From Bacteroidales bacterium UBA1181 (GTDB lineage: Bacteria; Bacteroidota; Bacteroidia; Bacteroidales; Paludibacteraceae), in the NCBI GenBank assembly GCA_002310215.1, contig DBYR01000016.1, positions 1 through 25,297 on the forward strand: 25,297 nucleotides of DNA, given 5' to 3'. The notes under the pieces were generated by a model. It saw only the letters and a list, made by a program, of their open reading frames with translations. It did no database searches and was not told where the DNA came from. Numbering within the stretch: the stretch's first letter is position 1; every line of letters begins with the position of its first letter. Made by a program: the position numbers and the translations under genes. Positions 22,688-25,297 of the stretch are shown here, one piece after another.

Positions 22688-24184
22688 ATGATTTCATATA
22701 TTCCAGAATTTCAACAGGGGAACAGAAACCATCAACCCCATTCCTCAAAGGATGTTTGCTTAGCAAAATCCTATCCGTCCTGTACGATTGTGCATCCCAA
22801 GTTGGAGATGACCGAACCGGGTGACGCTGACGAGCAGGAAGCCGATGTAGCCGCCAACGAGGTGATGAGTGGCAAGGTGTTCCGTAAGTTTTCGGGCGGA
22901 GGTGCCGGTGGTGGTGTGGCGGTCTCTTCGCAGATGGAGAGCCAGTTGAACCATTTGCAGGGTGGCGGACAGGCGATGCCCGATGGCTTGCGCGGCATGA
23001 TGGAGCGGGGCTTCGACCGTGATTTCTCGCAGGTGCGCTTGCATACCGATGGCGAGGCGGCGGGCTTAAGCAGCAGCATTCACGCCAAGGCCTTCACGCA
23101 TGGTAACGATATCTACTTCAACCAAGGGCAATATGCTCCTGAAACCTCTGAGGGACAGAGGCTGGTGGCGCATGAGTTGACGCATGTCGCACAAGGTGGG
23201 GGAAAGGTGGGGAGAGATTCTGGTGATACCATAAGGAGAGAGCCAACAACTACTTCTGCATCTGGGGGAGGGAGTTGTGAAGAATTGCCCCAAAGTAATG
23301 ATATGATCCATGATGCTTTTAATTCTGTTGCCTCGAATATTTTAGACATGAGAGAGGGTTCTGATGGATTTTATCGTGCAATTTTGGATTGTATACAAAG
23401 ATATTTTGGATATATGGAAGAATACGATATAATCTTATCGTATTTTACTAGTGCGCAGAGGAAAAAGTTCTTTTTTAGTTATAATAATTCCAATTATTGT
23501 ATATGGGCATGGAAGGGGGATTATCTAAATTTGGGAATAGGGGCTGAATTGGGCATATACACAGGAGAACAATGTAATAAAGATGATATGGTATGTCTCT
23601 CTGATTCTAATAATCTTACAATGGAGATGGCTGTTACAAAATTGCAATATGGAGACCATACTTATTGTATGGATTCTTCTCTGAAATCTCATTTTTGGGC
23701 CACTGCTTTTGCTCATCGGAATGAAACCCAGTATTTTTCTATTATTATTCCTATTATAGCCAAACTAATTCAAATTTTGGTTGAATTATTGTCTAAAAAA
23801 ACAGGTGTCTTTAGCAATGAATCGGTGCTCTTTGCTATTAGTTCTTTAAAAAATGATGTACTATCTCTTATGCGAACTAAAATTGATGGTAGGATTGTTA
23901 ATTCTGCAGATATGATAGCTGAATATACTATCAAATATAAAGAAAGTCAAGATGGATTAGTCAATTCATTCATTGATACGAACCCTGCAGGATGGACATT
24001 TGACAAAAATAGTCGTCTCGCCACTTTCTCTTTTAAAGGGAAGGGCGATTCTACGAACCTGAAAGATATACCATTCTTAGACTACGTAGATGCTGCAACT
24101 TGTGCTCGAGCGATTGAAAGAGCTCTTAATAAAGTTTTCCCAGTGATTATTAATGAGTTAAGTATATATTATATGCGGAAGTAA
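22688..24184 (+). CDS. DUF4157 (eCIS core) protein with unassigned C-terminal domain
   Basis: In this 498-residue protein, residues 29-176 repeat the DUF4157 module of the preceding gene almost exactly, with HELTHVAQ (162-169). The leader (1-28) differs, and so does the whole C-terminus. After a Ser/Thr/Gly linker (about 180-197) comes a domain with a helical start, then SYNNSNYCIWAWKGDYLNL and GIGAELGIYTG (283-293). LTMEMAVTKL and SHFWATAFAHRNE follow, and then a hydrophobic helix, IIIPIIAKLIQILVELL (352-368). The WKGDYxxxxxGAExGIY and HFWATAF pattern reminds me of DUF4474, from memory only. No catalytic motif is certain. The domain is AT-rich. It lies 35 bases before the DUF4255 gene. It is probably a second cargo or toxin of the injection system. 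Confidence 0.75.
   Translation: MISYIPEFQQGNRNHQPHSSKDVCLAKSYPSCTIVHPKLEMTEPGDADEQEADVAANEVMSGKVFRKFSGGGAGGGVAVSSQMESQLNHLQGGGQAMPDGLRGMMERGFDRDFSQVRLHTDGEAAGLSSSIHAKAFTHGNDIYFNQGQYAPETSEGQRLVAHELTHVAQGGGKVGRDSGDTIRREPTTTSASGGGSCEELPQSNDMIHDAFNSVASNILDMREGSDGFYRAILDCIQRYFGYMEEYDIILSYFTSAQRKKFFFSYNNSNYCIWAWKGDYLNLGIGAELGIYTGEQCNKDDMVCLSDSNNLTMEMAVTKLQYGDHTYCMDSSLKSHFWATAFAHRNETQYFSIIIPIIAKLIQILVELLSKKTGVFSNESVLFAISSLKNDVLSLMRTKIDGRIVNSADMIAEYTIKYKESQDGLVNSFIDTNPAGWTFDKNSRLATFSFKGKGDSTNLKDIPFLDYVDAATCARAIERALNKVFPVIINELSIYYMRK
22771..23216 (+). repeat. DUF4157-module direct repeat, copy 2
   Basis: This is the second copy of the repeat at 21281-21726, about 95% identical. Identity ends just after the GGGKVGR codons in both genes, exactly where the C-terminal domains diverge. 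The 5' sequences upstream of the repeat are unrelated. Confidence 0.93.
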
Positions 24185-24219
24185 GTAACCTTGATGAAGA
24201 TTGATTGTAATGAATTACC

Positions 24220-25194
24220 ATGTACACCTCATTAACCCTCATAAAAAAATATCTTGAAGATTGTTTCTCCCCAGACAGGGGGAGGACGGTGTTTGTGGAT
24301 AAGGAAAAGATTGTCCTTGCCCCCATTGAGAAGGACGGGCAAAAGGAGGGGGAGGACATCGTGATTACCCTCCTCCGCATCGAAGAGGAGACTTCCCGCA
24401 AGCCACAGAACGCCTTCCGGTATGCGGTGGACGAGCATGACGGTAGGAAGAAGGTGGTCTCCAAGAACGTGAACCCCGACGTCTGCCTCAATCTCTACGT
24501 GTTGATCTCCTCCCATGCGCAAGACTACGAGACGGCTATAGCGCAGATCTCCGATGTCATCTATTGGATGAACAATATCAACTACAACGATGGCACCAAC
24601 GAAATCGTCAAAAACGGCATGCAACTGGAACTTCAGTCCCTCTCCGCCGAACAACATAACAGCATGTGGCAAACATTAGGCGGCATGATGGTGCCCTCGG
24701 TGGTCTACAAGGTAAGGATGGTGACCATCTCCGCGGAGACAAGAGAGAAGCCTGTGGATGCCGTGGACAATGTCCTCCTGACGCTGGATTCCGGCTCCTG
24801 GTCTGCTGTCTCGGCGAAACTCCACGCCGGAGGGAAACTGACGGAGACGGAGAAAAAACTCCTTTGCCAAGTGATGGTTGAACTCTATGCGGAGCCAATC
24901 GACCCGTTGGTGGAAAACCCAGGGGAGGATTACCCGGATTCCTGGAAACGGAGGAGGGAACAATTGGACTATTGGAGGAAGGAGACGTGGCATGACGCTG
25001 AAATCAATTCGCTGAACAAAACGGACGCGGATACCTATAACCAACGGTTGTATGCCATCCGAAGTGCCCAACAAGACGCCTTGCTGGAGGCGCTGAAAGC
25101 CATCAATGCCAAACCTGTGGCGGAACGTACGGAGGTGGAGCAGAGGGCCCTCTCCCGTGCGCTGGAAGACGAAGAATTAAAAAACAAAATATAA
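24220..25194 (+). CDS. DUF4255 / Pvc16 N-terminal-domain cap protein
   Basis: The 324-residue protein begins with the DUF4255 (Pvc16_N) domain, about residues 1-180: LIKKYLEDCF, ITLLRIEEETSRK, VSKNVNPDVCLNLYVLISSHAQDYETAIAQISDVIYWMN, then ELQSLSAEQHNSMWQTLGG and PSVVYKVRMVTIS. In PVC/Afp-type particles this protein caps and terminates the distal end of the tube and sheath. In many eCIS loci it stands just before the first sheath gene, as here (31 bases). The C-terminal 130 residues are mainly helical and charged (WKRRREQLDYWRKETW, ALKAINAKPVAERTEVEQ), and this extension is not recognised. Base composition returns to the higher GC of the chromosome, unlike the preceding effector domains. Confidence 0.85.
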   Translation: MYTSLTLIKKYLEDCFSPDRGRTVFVDKEKIVLAPIEKDGQKEGEDIVITLLRIEEETSRKPQNAFRYAVDEHDGRKKVVSKNVNPDVCLNLYVLISSHAQDYETAIAQISDVIYWMNNINYNDGTNEIVKNGMQLELQSLSAEQHNSMWQTLGGMMVPSVVYKVRMVTISAETREKPVDAVDNVLLTLDSGSWSAVSAKLHAGGKLTETEKKLLCQVMVELYAEPIDPLVENPGEDYPDSWKRRREQLDYWRKETWHDAEINSLNKTDADTYNQRLYAIRSAQQDALLEALKAINAKPVAERTEVEQRALSRALEDEELKNKI

Positions 25195-25225
25195 GTATTA
25201 ACTAATTAATAATAAAAAAAGATTT

Positions 25226-25297
25226 ATGGCAGAGTACAAAACACCGGGAGTCTATGTGGAGGAAATCTCCAAGTTCCCACCTTCAGTGGCTGGGGGG
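25226..25297 (+). CDS. Contractile tail sheath protein, 5' end only
   Basis: Only 24 codons are present before the window ends. The start MAEYKTPGVYVEEISKFPPS is the characteristic N-terminus of phage-tail-like sheath proteins (TPGVYVEE). It follows the cap gene by 31 bases in an AT-rich gap, and the rest of the structural operon presumably continues beyond the edge. In eCIS loci the first sheath gene is usually followed by further sheath paralogues. Confidence 0.85.
   Translation, partial: MAEYKTPGVYVEEISKFPPSVAGG

Noticed and set aside
15902..25297. The injection-system region as a mobile island
   Set aside because: No integrase, transposase, attachment-site repeat or IS element is visible. 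Composition steps alone do not show it, and the right end lies outside the window.

Overview
The window is chromosomal DNA from a member of the Bacteroidota, most likely the order Bacteroidales. Four things point there. Promoters match the Bacteroides pattern (TTTG, 19-21 bases, TAnnTTTG). Start codons mostly lack Shine-Dalgarno sequences. The tRNA gene has no encoded CCA. The gene families are typical of the group: a long ParC, secreted TonB-C-domain proteins, a WG-repeat protein, and modular secreted proteins of the Fib_succ_major/DUF1566 type. I cannot name a genus from the sequence alone.

Positions 1-15901 are mostly ordinary chromosome on the + strand. The order is tRNA-Leu(UAG) with its terminator, then parC, a secreted TonB-C-domain protein, aroK and guaA as a tight probable operon ending in a strong hairpin terminator. 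Next is a single-domain voltage-gated cation channel with its own promoter and a calcium-channel-like selectivity filter. A trio of secreted proteins follows: a small exported protein, a two-module Fib_succ_major-like protein and a WG-repeat protein. Then come priA, a DEAD-box RNA helicase, a low-molecular-weight tyrosine phosphatase and a uracil-DNA-glycosylase-superfamily protein.

From about 15900 the character changes to AT-rich spacers, lower-GC effector segments and a divergent layout. This is one end of an extracellular contractile injection system (eCIS, of the PVC/Afp/MAC type). It contains a calpain-like cysteine protease behind a long leader (16407-17615), an AAA+ ATPase (Pvc15-like) and a tape-measure protein (Pvc14-like) on the - strand. 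After a 398-base AT-rich divergent control region come two DUF4157 ('eCIS core') proteins, a DUF4255/Pvc16-N cap protein, and the first 24 codons of the tail sheath, cut by the window edge. The baseplate, tube, spike and remaining sheath genes presumably lie beyond 25297.

The main novelty is in the effector cassette. The two DUF4157 proteins share an almost identical N-terminal module (about 95% DNA identity over about 440 bases, gap-free) but have unrelated, AT-rich C-terminal domains. One resembles a clan CD (caspase/CHAT-like) cysteine protease. The other is unassigned. Between them, at 22555-22632, lies a decayed copy of the first codons of the DUF4255 gene that stands intact downstream. 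This scar suggests that a new DUF4157-toxin cassette was inserted or duplicated in front of DUF4255 and displaced the older one, comparable to cassette displacement in polymorphic toxin loci. With the calpain-like protein, two of the three putative cargo genes carry predicted cysteine protease domains.
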